A DNA stretch of 14,304 nucleotides from Candidatus Bathyarchaeota archaeon (GCA_005888755.1 VBBQ01000024.1:785-15088); one strand, 5' to 3'; counted from the first letter of the stretch, positions 7,627 through 13,646 are shown. Made by a program: numbers and translations. The notes: generated by a model not told the origin, from the letters alone.

Positions 7627-8097
7627 CTAGATCGAGTAAGCGTCAGGAATCGAGTACACATAAATCGTGTGCTCGTTATAGTTCTCCTTCCTCGAAGGCT
7701 TCCAGCCATTGATCATAAAATCATGGCTAACAATCCTCGAGCCAGGCCGCGCCTCGGATCTCAGCTTAGGCTTTAGCCGTTCGTTAGCGTACGTGGTAAG
7801 ATACAGTGTGATCAGGGTCGCGTCCTTTAGGTCGGCCTGAAACAGGTCCTTGTTGAAAATGTGCACCTTCTCCATTAACTTCAGTTTCTCAACCTCCCCG
7901 GATGCCTGCTTGAACAAGTCCTCTCTAATCTCATAACCGACAGCAGACTTGATCCCAAAATCTTTCACAGCCGTGGTCAAAATGCGACCGTCGCCACACC
8001 CCAGGTCGCAGAGAACGTCGTCCTTGCTCGCTCTTGCAACCTCGAGCATCTTTTTGACAACATCGTGCGGAGACGATACAAATGGTGCACAACTCAT
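7627..8097 (-). CDS. protein lysine methyltransferase, aKMT-like
   Basis: The 156-residue product is a class I S-adenosylmethionine-dependent methyltransferase. Motif I is DLGCGDG (residues 31-37). The N-terminal PFVSSPHDVVKKMLEVA, the middle ATLITLYLTTYANERLKPKL and the C-terminal SRIVSHDFMINGW follow closely the layout of the crenarchaeal broad-specificity lysine methyltransferase aKMT, which methylates many surface lysines including those of chromatin proteins such as Cren7. The ATG at 8095-8097 is chosen: it matches the family start (MS-x-x-P-x-V) and lies downstream of the likely transcription start, whereas a TTG at 8130 would lie upstream of it. The gene converges on the kinase gene, with 5 bases between the two stops. 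The exact substrate cannot be read from the sequence. Confidence 0.85.
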   Translation of the reverse strand: MSCAPFVSSPHDVVKKMLEVARASKDDVLCDLGCGDGRILTTAVKDFGIKSAVGYEIREDLFKQASGEVEKLKLMEKVHIFNKDLFQADLKDATLITLYLTTYANERLKPKLRSEARPGSRIVSHDFMINGWKPSRKENYNEHTIYVYSIPDAYSI

Positions 8098-8143
8098 GAA
8101 AGCCACACTCTCGTTTGAAGCAAAGTCCAAGCACGATTCAAGC

Positions 8144-8151
8144 TATTTTAA
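8144..8151 (-). promoter_or_regulatory. TATA-like element for the methyltransferase gene
   Basis: On the minus strand the sequence reads ttaaaata. A transcript starting about 26 bases downstream would begin near 8121, giving a leader of about 24 bases before the ATG at 8097 and excluding the TTG at 8130 as a start. Confidence 0.5.
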
Positions 8152-8313
8152 CTCTCCCTCTCCAGAATGTTATCATCGAACCCATCGAGGAATTGTAAAC
8201 CTCCTTCTCTCTACTCTGCCAGGGTTTCGAAACATTCCGCTAACAACCAGTGTTTCAGATACAGTACACTCATTACGTTTGATAACCGTGAAGGAGGCCG
8301 AGATGAGTTAGGC

Positions 8314-8562
8314 GTGCCGCGAAGGAAAGAAAAACTCACGATCAAGTCTCCGAGAGACGAGTTTGAAACAACCGACGTTCAGACCCGGCAAGGGCACGAC
8401 CCACAAGAACTCAAAATATACATCAAACAACTATCAAAAGCTCTGAAATTCCTACCATTGGGAAGCCGAGCTTACTATGCTGTCACCGGAGAACTTCTTC
8501 GAGCAAGTACCCAGCTGAAGGCTGTGGTCCCAACAGGATCTGCGATGAAGGGCGAACACTAG
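8314..8562 (+). CDS. small hypothetical protein
   Basis: I do not recognise this 82-residue product. Starting at the GTG, it has a basic, charged N-terminal region (PRRKEKLTIKSPRDEFETTD) and a helical C-terminal half (ELKIYIKQLSKALKFLPLG followed by SRAYYAVTGELLRASTQLKAV) that looks like a real folded domain rather than a shadow frame. The frame is open further up to 8167, but the sequence there is Ser/Asn-rich and not protein-like. A TATA-like stretch gtttgata (8277-8284) lies about 33 bases before the GTG. There is also an aaggagg at 8290-8296, which is far from the GTG. It is soluble by composition. The gene is followed, after 119 bases and a separate promoter candidate, by the PAC2-family gene. 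Confidence 0.5.
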   Translation: MPRRKEKLTIKSPRDEFETTDVQTRQGHDPQELKIYIKQLSKALKFLPLGSRAYYAVTGELLRASTQLKAVVPTGSAMKGEH

Positions 8563-8634
8563 CCTACTGTTTTTTCCTCGAAGAAATGATCGAAGGTACG
8601 AGGCTCGAATCGCCCCATTGGGCGAGCTTTACGA

Positions 8635-8646
8635 AATAACTATAAG
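8635..8646 (+). promoter_or_regulatory. TATA-like element for the PAC2-family gene
   Basis: The AT-rich stretch aaataactataag lies about 40 bases before the ATG of the PAC2-family gene, giving an expected leader of about 15 bases. Confidence 0.4.
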
Positions 8647-8681
8647 CCACAGAGCCCGCGAGACCCCGAAAGCGTTCCGTC

Positions 8682-9470
8682 ATGGCTTCTCAGACGCTCG
8701 GGGACACCAGGATACACGAGCTAACACAGATCCAACTAAAAGAACCCGTCCTGATTCAGGGCCTGCCCGGACTCGGCTATGTAGGAAAGGTTGCAGTCGA
8801 CTATTTTATCGAGAAATTAAAGCCCAAGAAAATGGGCGAGCTATACTCCAGCTACCTCCTCTTCCCGGACGGCAACCTAGGCATCAACATCTCAGAAGAC
8901 GGAACATACTCTCTACCACGATACGAATTCTACGGCTATGGCGAGCAAGATCCCAACGTCATCCTCCTCACCGGAGACGCCCAGCCAAGCGTAACTGGAC
9001 AGTACGAAGTCGCAAGCATTGTCCTCGACTTTGCCCAACGATTCGGATGTAAGGCCGTCTACACAATGGGTGGATATGGCACCCGCTCCGGAAACGACGT
9101 AGGAGCCGTCTATGCTGTCGTCGGAGAAGCCGCGCTCGGAGAACGTTTGAGAAAAATGGGAGCAAAACTTGCAAAAGGAGGCGCAGTCACAGGAGCTGCG
9201 GGAGTAATACTTGGCATCGGCCGACAACGCGGCATGCAGTGCGCAGGCCTACTAGGTGCAACGACCGGAGCCTACCCGGACTTGGAAGCAGCAAGGGCCG
9301 TAATCCAGATGTTGACTGGACTGGTCAGTATTCCAGTTGATCTGAAAGAGCTTGATTCGGAAATTGAGGACCTGCGCAAGAAGATGGAACGCTTCAGACA
9401 CGCAGAAGTTGAAGAGTCCAAGGAAGGCGAGGAAAAGCCCGAAGAAGGCAAGGACCGCTACATTACCTAG
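8682..9470 (+). CDS. PAC2-family protein (archaeal proteasome assembly chaperone type)
   Basis: The 262-residue product belongs to the PAC2 family, whose archaeal members (PbaA/PbaB) bind the 20S proteasome as assembly factors or activators. Family features are the N-terminal LIQGLPGLGYVGKVAVDYFI (residues 24-43), GELYSSYLLFPDGN, LLTGDAQPS, the glycine-rich YTMGGYGTR and the later GAVTGAAGVILGIG with LLGATTGAYPDLEAA. The C-terminal 45 residues form a charged, probably coiled-coil segment (DLKELDSEIEDLRKKMERF) followed by a Glu/Lys-rich tail. The protein ends in RYIT. This is close to the HbYX motif used to dock on the proteasome alpha ring, but the Tyr is third from the end rather than second. 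The ATG start is clear. The following gene encodes a PAC3/PAC4-like protein. Confidence 0.87.
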   Translation: MASQTLGDTRIHELTQIQLKEPVLIQGLPGLGYVGKVAVDYFIEKLKPKKMGELYSSYLLFPDGNLGINISEDGTYSLPRYEFYGYGEQDPNVILLTGDAQPSVTGQYEVASIVLDFAQRFGCKAVYTMGGYGTRSGNDVGAVYAVVGEAALGERLRKMGAKLAKGGAVTGAAGVILGIGRQRGMQCAGLLGATTGAYPDLEAARAVIQMLTGLVSIPVDLKELDSEIEDLRKKMERFRHAEVEESKEGEEKPEEGKDRYIT

Positions 9471-9535
9471 CCGAGAAGGCCTTCCTCCCTTCCCACTCTC
9501 CGGATCAGGCTGAGGGACCCTCGGGGTTTCTTTCC

Positions 9536-9543
9536 ATTTATAG
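9536..9543 (+). promoter_or_regulatory. TATA-like element for the PAC3/PAC4-like gene
   Basis: The sequence atttatag lies about 36 bases before the TTG start. A transcript from here would have a leader of about 13 bases that includes the Shine-Dalgarno-like aaggaga at 9568-9574, close to the TTG at 9576. It suggests the gene can be expressed separately from the PAC2 gene upstream. Confidence 0.5.
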
Positions 9544-9575
9544 CAGGAGAATACAAGAAGTGAGTTGAAGGAGAT

Positions 9576-9929
9576 TTGCTGGAAGCAAGTCTGGAAAGGG
9601 ATGGCGCAATCCACAAGGTGAGCCTTCTTCCCGTAGAAAACGCGGTTTTAGCGTTCTTTTATGACGATATATTCAAGATCGGCACTTTGGCAGTCTCGAC
9701 TCCAGGCTTGCGCGAGGGAGGACCAGCAACCTCATCTGTTCTTCTCGGCGGGAAATACCTGATCGCAGCGAGGGCCCTCTCGGAGAGAGTGGCTGCAATC
9801 TACAACAAGATGAGCATAGTGTCGATAAACACGAAGCTCTCAGAAGGCGAGGCGCTCCGCCTCTACGCGAGCCTTCTTGACAAGGCTAGGTCTGGCACAA
9901 GTGCTGACTCAGCTTCCTCTAAAGGTTGA
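9576..9929 (+). CDS. small protein resembling PAC3/PAC4 proteasome assembly chaperones
   Basis: The 117-residue product shows a pattern known from the small eukaryotic chaperones PAC3 and PAC4: a first beta hairpin (HKVSLLPVENAVLAFFYDD), a strand with IGTLAVSTP (residues 35-43), then SSVLLGG (residues 53-59), a helix with ALSERVAA, a strand IVSINTK (81-87) and a final amphipathic helix (EALRLYASLLDKA). The order and spacing match the PAC3/PAC4 fold by eye, and the gene sits directly after a PAC2-family gene. Eukaryotic PAC1-PAC2 and PAC3-PAC4 act together in 20S alpha-ring assembly. The TTG start is supported by aaggaga 2-8 bases upstream. The C-terminal tail is Ser-rich and probably disordered. 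The assignment is by pattern recognition only and needs profile comparison. Confidence 0.55.
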   Translation: MLEASLERDGAIHKVSLLPVENAVLAFFYDDIFKIGTLAVSTPGLREGGPATSSVLLGGKYLIAARALSERVAAIYNKMSIVSINTKLSEGEALRLYASLLDKARSGTSADSASSKG

Positions 9930-10011
9930 AGAGGAAACCCACTGCGATTGTGATCACTGTGACAGTGAAGGTAATCGCTGCCACAGCGTCATCCAATCTC
10001 TCAACACTCAT
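9919..10011 (-). CDS. 30-residue single-helix membrane microprotein
   Basis: A short frame starting at an ATG (10009-10011) encodes MSVERLDDAVAAITFTVTVI and a further ten residues, ending in GFLFNL before a TAG. The N-terminus is charged and the remaining 20 or so residues form one hydrophobic helix rich in Val, Ile, Thr and Ala. A TATA-like element on the same strand is centred 25 bases before the ATG, exactly as expected for a leaderless archaeal gene. Its 3' end overlaps the 3' end of the PAC3/PAC4-like gene by 11 bases, tail to tail. It is too short for ordinary gene finders. No family is recognised; small single-span proteins of this kind often regulate or stabilise larger membrane complexes. 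Confidence 0.5.
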   Translation of the reverse strand: MSVERLDDAVAAITFTVTVITIAVGFLFNL

Positions 10012-10030
10012 CGGAACGTCATCCTACGAG

Positions 10031-10040
10031 CAATTATTGA
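10031..10040 (-). promoter_or_regulatory. TATA-like element for the membrane microprotein
   Basis: On the minus strand the sequence reads tcaataattg, centred 25 bases upstream of the ATG at 10011. The spacing predicts transcription starting at or within a few bases of the ATG. Confidence 0.45.
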
Positions 10041-10254
10041 GAGAATGTTCTGAACAGTAGTCGAGTATGTTGGCTTGTTATTCGACATCTTACTCACTCC
10101 AGAAAAGCAGAGGCTAGGCCGACGTTATCCTCTATGTAACAACGCGACCTCCTAGTTGTCTTCCGCGATTCTTTAATAGGAAAGAAGAGATTTTGGCGTG
10201 TTGTCTGTCGCGTGCGGTCTCGCCTAGAGCCTTGGCTCTAGAATAGATGGAAAA
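10041..10254. other. intergenic region with a TATA-like element and a hairpin
   Basis: No credible coding frame is seen here. On the plus strand ctttaatagg (10171-10180) resembles a TATA element, and about 50 bases further on lies a perfect inverted repeat (10224-10241). Only a nine-codon frame (GTG at 10198 to TAG) lies between, so any transcript would be a small non-coding RNA or the start of an antisense RNA to the gene at 10255-10590. Confidence 0.35.
10224..10241. repeat. perfect 8-base inverted repeat
   Basis: The arms ctagagcc and ggctctag flank a central tt. In RNA they form a stem of about 7 base pairs with a small loop. It lies 14 bases beyond the stop of the minus-strand gene at 10255, so it may mark its 3' end. 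No T-run follows on either strand. An alternative is a protein-binding palindrome. Confidence 0.4.
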
Positions 10255-10590
10255 CTAGCGCCAATTGTTGAGCTTGTTTGAGCCGGAATCCTTGCCCTCG
10301 ACGCCGTTGAGTCCATTGATCCACTCGGGTACTATAACCGCCCGGATCAGTTCTTGGATGGTTATTCCCCTTCGTTTCGCAATCTTTTCCAGTTCGCGGT
10401 AAATCATGTCGTCAAGCGTTTGCATGAACTTAGGCAGTATGGACACCACGGTTTCTCGGGATATCAATGTCAGTTCAGGGGTTGAAATAAAGTGCTGATG
10501 TAACTTGTAGAATTCCAAGGAAGTGACAGGATTGAGGCGTTGGAGGATTAGAATCAGTTGGTTATTTTTCCGACGTAGAGACTTCTCCAA
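10255..10590 (-). CDS. small protein with possible ribbon-helix-helix segment
   Basis: The 111-residue product is not assigned to a family. Residues 52-82 or so (KFMQTLDDMIYRELEKIAKRRG followed by ITIQELIRAVIVPEWI) have the strand-helix-helix rhythm of ribbon-helix-helix DNA-binding proteins: a helix with basic residues, RRGIT, then a second helix. The N-terminal part (RRKNNQLILILQRLNPVTSLEFY and onward) may be a second small domain. The C-terminal tail is polar. The TTG start used here overlaps the end of the HD-phosphohydrolase gene by 29 bases, which implies co-transcription and possibly translational coupling. Shorter starts at an internal TTG before EFYK or at the ATG before QTLDD are possible. 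It could be a regulator of the HD gene. Confidence 0.6.
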   Translation of the reverse strand: MEKSLRRKNNQLILILQRLNPVTSLEFYKLHQHFISTPELTLISRETVVSILPKFMQTLDDMIYRELEKIAKRRGITIQELIRAVIVPEWINGLNGVEGKDSGSNKLNNWR

Positions 10591-11827
10591 GGATCTGGCG
10601 GGCTGCAGATTCGACTCTAGAACGGTATGATTCCTTCGTGTAGACTCTCACGAGGTTCATGAATGTCTGGAGAACGCCCGCTATCCTGGAAATCTCCAAT
10701 AAAGGGACTCTCTCTTTTCTTCCACTAGGAGAATGACTAAAGACGGGTATGTCCACGGATGGCAAGGTGCCAGTGTCGTGGTACGGAACTGAGGGTAAGG
10801 TGGGTACGTCGATGACGACGTCTTCCCACGCAGTCTTCGCTTTCCTAGCTATCTGTTTTTCGATGTCCCCGCGAACGCGTTCGTCTGAAATGATGTTGGA
10901 CCTCAGCTCTTCACCGGAAAAAAGGGTGCGTTCATATGCGCATTTTAGAAGCCTTCTATGTTCCAGATCCTGCATTATCTTCTCGGACTTCCTGCACTCC
11001 TTCAGCCCTGTCCATACTTTGTAATCATCAAGCTTGAGATAATCCTCAGGCCCATCAAAGTCCAACAAATGGAGCTCATCTCTTGCCACTTCCAAGGCCC
11101 TCACCATCATAATCTGAACTGCCCGAGAGGCCTTGTGGAAATATATCGTTCGAAACGATTCAAAACGTGCAAGCAGGAAGCTCTCAAGCGTCGCGACCGC
11201 TGAATCGTCGATGGACAAGCTATCATCAATAACATCCATCGCGTACAGGAGGCGATGAACATCGAAGGAGCCGTATCCTGCCCCTGTGTGAAAGGAGTCT
11301 CTAACGACATAATCCAATTTGTCGACGTCAACGCTGCCGCTAATTATCTGGTCTAGGTACGGCCGTTCTCTACTCGCCAATTTTCCGACTGCCAATAGGC
11401 ACAAAATACTGGCATCGAAGCCCGCCTCCTCGAGCCTTTCAGCTATGTCCGTCTCCTTTACGAGCCATGGAACAAAGTCCTCGTGACGCTTACCCAGATA
11501 TTTCGCCAAGAGGGGCTCAAAGACATGCGAAAAGGGGCCGTGCCCAATGTCATGAAGTAACGCGGCCAAACGCAATTGCTCTCGTTGATGTCGAGGGAGG
11601 TCTATTGGAAGGGCCTCAGCCAGGGTGCCTGATAAGTGCATGGCACCGATGACATGCTCGAATCTCGTGTGATTCGCGGCGGGGTAGACAAATTCTGAGC
11701 CAGCCAGTTGGCGGATGCGCTTGAGTCTTTGAACAGGCTCAGTATCGATAACTGATCTTTCAGTCTGGCTGATTCTGACATAGCCATGAATAGGGTCTTT
11801 GATGAACCCGCCAGATTTTTCCGCCAA
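10562..11827 (-). CDS. HD-domain phosphohydrolase, SAMHD1-like
   Basis: The 421-residue product is an HD-superfamily metal-dependent phosphohydrolase of the group that includes SAMHD1 and bacterial and archaeal dNTP triphosphohydrolases. The N-terminus, FIKDPIHGYVRIS, is the family hallmark. The metal site is intact: HTRFEH (His58), LLHDIGHGPFSH (His92, Asp93) and the aspartate region VDVDKLDYVVRDS (166-178), followed by GAGYGSFD, which matches the family's substrate-side loop. The likely role is hydrolysis of dNTPs or related nucleotides. The C-terminal third (from about residue 290) is less conserved. The start is a TTG; an ATG 13 bases earlier is out of frame. It overlaps the next gene downstream and is divergent from a zinc-finger gene, with an inverted repeat between them. 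Confidence 0.88.
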   Translation of the reverse strand: MAEKSGGFIKDPIHGYVRISQTERSVIDTEPVQRLKRIRQLAGSEFVYPAANHTRFEHVIGAMHLSGTLAEALPIDLPRHQREQLRLAALLHDIGHGPFSHVFEPLLAKYLGKRHEDFVPWLVKETDIAERLEEAGFDASILCLLAVGKLASRERPYLDQIISGSVDVDKLDYVVRDSFHTGAGYGSFDVHRLLYAMDVIDDSLSIDDSAVATLESFLLARFESFRTIYFHKASRAVQIMMVRALEVARDELHLLDFDGPEDYLKLDDYKVWTGLKECRKSEKIMQDLEHRRLLKCAYERTLFSGEELRSNIISDERVRGDIEKQIARKAKTAWEDVVIDVPTLPSVPYHDTGTLPSVDIPVFSHSPSGRKERVPLLEISRIAGVLQTFMNLVRVYTKESYRSRVESAARQILGEVSTSEK

Positions 11828-11864
11828 CTTTCTCTACCATGCCGAAGAAGGTACTATGTAGTTA

Positions 11865-11889
11865 ACTTCTCATTCAAATATTGAGAAGT
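11865..11889. promoter_or_regulatory. operator-like inverted repeat between divergent genes
   Basis: The perfect 8-base arms acttctca (11865-11872) and tgagaagt (11882-11889) are separated by 9 AT-rich bases. The element sits between the HD gene (start 11827, minus) and the zinc-finger gene (start 11923, plus), directly next to the TATA-like element of the latter. The centre-to-centre spacing of the arms is 17 bases, so it could bind a dimeric regulator that controls both genes. A role is inferred from position only. Confidence 0.45.
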
Positions 11890-11892
11890 CTC

Positions 11893-11900
11893 TTTTTATC
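11893..11900 (+). promoter_or_regulatory. TATA-like element for the zinc-finger gene
   Basis: The sequence tttttatc is centred 26 bases before the ATG at 11923, which predicts a leaderless mRNA and argues against the upstream in-frame TTG at 11881, which would lie outside the transcript. Confidence 0.55.
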
Positions 11901-11922
11901 CAAGCTATTACGATTCTCTAAA

Positions 11923-12120
11923 ATGGCGGGGTATCCAGAATTGGTTCAGGATAAGATCCTCTGCTTCGTCTGTTCAGTGAAAGGTATCGAGACCACATTC
12001 CCAACGTATTACGAGTTGCAAGATCATCTTTACAAGGATCATGATATGACGAAGGATCCAGCAATGGAAATTTTCACCAAGCAAAAGTCGTTGGCATCGA
12101 AGGCGTCTCCTACGAAGTAA
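11923..12120 (+). CDS. small C2H2-type zinc-finger protein
   Basis: The 65-residue product has one zinc-finger-like site, Cys14-x2-Cys17 and His35-x4-His40 (LCFVCSV ... LQDHLYKDHD). The gap between the second Cys and the first His is 17 residues, longer than the 12 of the classic C2H2 finger, but the tail helix with H-x4-H is typical. Similar short one-finger proteins are common in archaea and are thought to bind nucleic acid or act as regulators. The ATG at 11923 is preferred because the TATA-like element is 26 bases upstream and because residues before it look non-native. The C-terminus is basic (KQKSLASKASPTK). It could be the regulator acting on the adjacent inverted repeat, but this is inference. 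Confidence 0.75.
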   Translation: MAGYPELVQDKILCFVCSVKGIETTFPTYYELQDHLYKDHDMTKDPAMEIFTKQKSLASKASPTK

Positions 12121-12230
12121 TCACGCTGATGCCTAGTCCCTCACCTCTTTCCAAGCATAAGCGCATTTGGCTATCCTAATCTCTCTCGCGAAGGCTAGAG
12201 AGCCGAGTTGAAGATAGCTGCGACTGCTTG

Positions 12231-12791
12231 CTAGCTGAACGGGAGTATTGATACGATAGGAACTAGGAGTAGGACGCATATGATGAAGGTCAACATGCTC
12301 TGTTGAGTGCTGAGTCCCGCAGCGTGCTTAACCGCGAACACGCTAGCTATTCCTATCCAAGCGGCGCCAACGGCCCGGATGATCTCAAAGAGAATTGTTA
12401 TTTGACTGGACATCAAGATGAAAAGAAGTCCTGGAGCCCACGAGAAGAAAAATGGGCGGGATAGGCCCCAATAACCGATTGTTCTCCGGAAGAGTCTTGT
12501 AACGATCAGGAAGGTAGTGCCTGACCAGACAAACGCGATGACGAGGGCCGAGAACAAACCTATCATTGTAATTGTGAGAACGTCAAGTAGAGATGTTCCA
12601 GCGAGGAAAAAACCAAAGCCGGCACCGTAACATAGCCCGATTATTGCCACAACGAGAACGGACTGGGCAGTGGCGCTTGGATCATCTCTGAGTTCTCTGA
12701 AGGTCTCTCCGTCAAACCTTGCCGCTCTCAGCATCCGGGATCCCATTTTCTTGAGATTGAAGTCTTGTGTAGTATTGAATGGCCCGGTCAT
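12231..12791 (-). CDS. Yip1-domain-like membrane protein, paralogue A
   Basis: The 186-residue product has a short cytoplasmic N-terminus with MGSRMLRAARFDGETFREL, then five hydrophobic segments, about residues 44-66, 68-92, 115-131, 133-156 and 165-184, in a layout like Yip1-domain proteins. It is clearly paralogous to the next gene upstream: shared blocks are ARFD-x-E, REL-x-x-D-x-x-AT-x-Q, VWS-x-T-x-FL, GYW-x-L-x-RP-x-FFS-x-APG-x-LF and a TQ-x-x-x-LT near the end. The ATG at 12789-12791 is chosen because it gives an N-terminus of the same length as the paralogue; an in-frame TTG at 12893 would add 34 residues with no counterpart. Function is not known; archaeal Yip1-like proteins are membrane proteins without an assigned role. 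Confidence 0.75.
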   Translation of the reverse strand: MTGPFNTTQDFNLKKMGSRMLRAARFDGETFRELRDDPSATAQSVLVVAIIGLCYGAGFGFFLAGTSLLDVLTITMIGLFSALVIAFVWSGTTFLIVTRLFRRTIGYWGLSRPFFFSWAPGLLFILMSSQITILFEIIRAVGAAWIGIASVFAVKHAAGLSTQQSMLTFIICVLLLVPIVSILPFS

Positions 12792-12828
12792 TTTGTTGGT
12801 CTCGCTTTCCAGTTTCCCACTGTCGGCA

Positions 12829-12836
12829 CTTATCAA
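12829..12836 (-). promoter_or_regulatory. TATA-like element for paralogue A
   Basis: On the minus strand the sequence reads ttgataag, about 42 bases before the ATG at 12791. The same octamer precedes the paralogous gene at 13519, which suggests that the promoter was duplicated together with the gene. Confidence 0.35.
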
Positions 12837-12952
12837 GTCACGGGAAATTATCCCTGTCGCCCTCGTGTTATATTGAGAGAAGGTATTCTGCAAGATTAGC
12901 TGATACCTTGTCAGAACTGATTGAAACAGGCTCTAACAAAAATGTCGCGCAT

Positions 12953-13519
12953 CTAGATTGTCATCTGGATGAAAGCGAGGATTAGCAACCCTACAACCGA
13001 CGTCAGCAGCGCACGTTGAGTGTTGAAACCCATCGCACTTTTCAAGGCAACGAACTCTGCGGAGATGATCCATGAAGAGGCAATTACGGCTATGGCTACT
13101 ATGACAGGGGAGAAGGGTATCGCGATCAAGAGGAATAGGATGCCTGGTGCTGTGGAGAAGAATAAAGGTCGGGCGAGTTGCCAATAGCCTGTTTTGCCTT
13201 GGAACAATTTTGTTCCAACCAGGAAGACGGTTGCTGACCATACGAAAATGGCGAAGTCTGTTACGATCATGTTGGCTAAAGTCTGTGAGATGACAAAGTT
13301 TGGTGATAGAGTAGATTTCTGAAACCCGTTAAAGATGCTGAATCCAAATCCGTAGGATATGCCAACCAAAAGGAGGACGGCGACCGCCTGCCCAGTTGCG
13401 TTCTTGTCCTCTTTGAGTTCGCGTAACATCTCCCGGTCGAACCTTGCGACGTGATTGATTCGTGATCCGAGCTGTCGGATCTTACGTCCCGTGATAGGGC
13501 GTTCACCTCGCTGCGACAT
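12953..13519 (-). CDS. Yip1-domain-like membrane protein, paralogue B
   Basis: This 188-residue product is the tandem paralogue of the gene at 12231-12791. The N-terminal GSRINHVARFDREMLREL is followed by KEDKNATGQAVAV and then five hydrophobic segments at about residues 45-64, 82-103, 121-137, 139-157 and 167-187. The blocks FVWSATVFLVGTKLF, GYWQLARPLFFSTAPGILF and FNTQRALLTS match the paralogue. There is no catalytic motif. The ATG at 13517-13519 is supported by a TATA-like element 31 bases upstream. A 161-base gap separates it from paralogue A and each copy has its own promoter candidate, so they may be regulated separately. No function is proposed. Confidence 0.78.
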   Translation of the reverse strand: MSQRGERPITGRKIRQLGSRINHVARFDREMLRELKEDKNATGQAVAVLLLVGISYGFGFSIFNGFQKSTLSPNFVISQTLANMIVTDFAIFVWSATVFLVGTKLFQGKTGYWQLARPLFFSTAPGILFLLIAIPFSPVIVAIAVIASSWIISAEFVALKSAMGFNTQRALLTSVVGLLILAFIQMTI

Positions 13520-13546
13520 CTTCCCTGTCCTATTCCGGGCCCAGCC

Positions 13547-13554
13547 TTATCAAC
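13547..13554 (-). promoter_or_regulatory. TATA-like element for paralogue B
   Basis: On the minus strand the sequence reads gttgataa, centred 31 bases before the ATG at 13519, which predicts a very short leader. Confidence 0.45.
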
Positions 13555-13646
13555 TAATAGTAGGAAAATGCCGTCTGCTCGGTGGCTGATAGCTGTCTCG
13601 GCTCACGTTTGCGCTGAAAGAGAAGCACGTCGCAAAACCGGGGTTC

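Noticed and set aside
8098-8130. TTG start at 8130 for the methyltransferase
   Set aside because: The likely transcription start from the TATA-like element at 8144-8151 lies downstream of it, and the family N-terminus matches the ATG at 8097.
8618-9052. Plus-strand 144-codon frame overlapping the PAC2-family gene
   Set aside because: Arg/Pro-rich shadow frame of the well-supported PAC2-family gene.
9510-9522. Palindrome gagggaccctc downstream of the PAC2-family gene
   Set aside because: The centre is a single base, so it cannot form a stable RNA hairpin with a full loop; it is probably chance, although a T-rich stretch follows.
12792-12893. TTG start at 12893 for Yip1-like paralogue A
   Set aside because: It would add 34 residues with no counterpart in the tandem paralogue; the ATG at 12791 gives equal lengths and has a promoter candidate.
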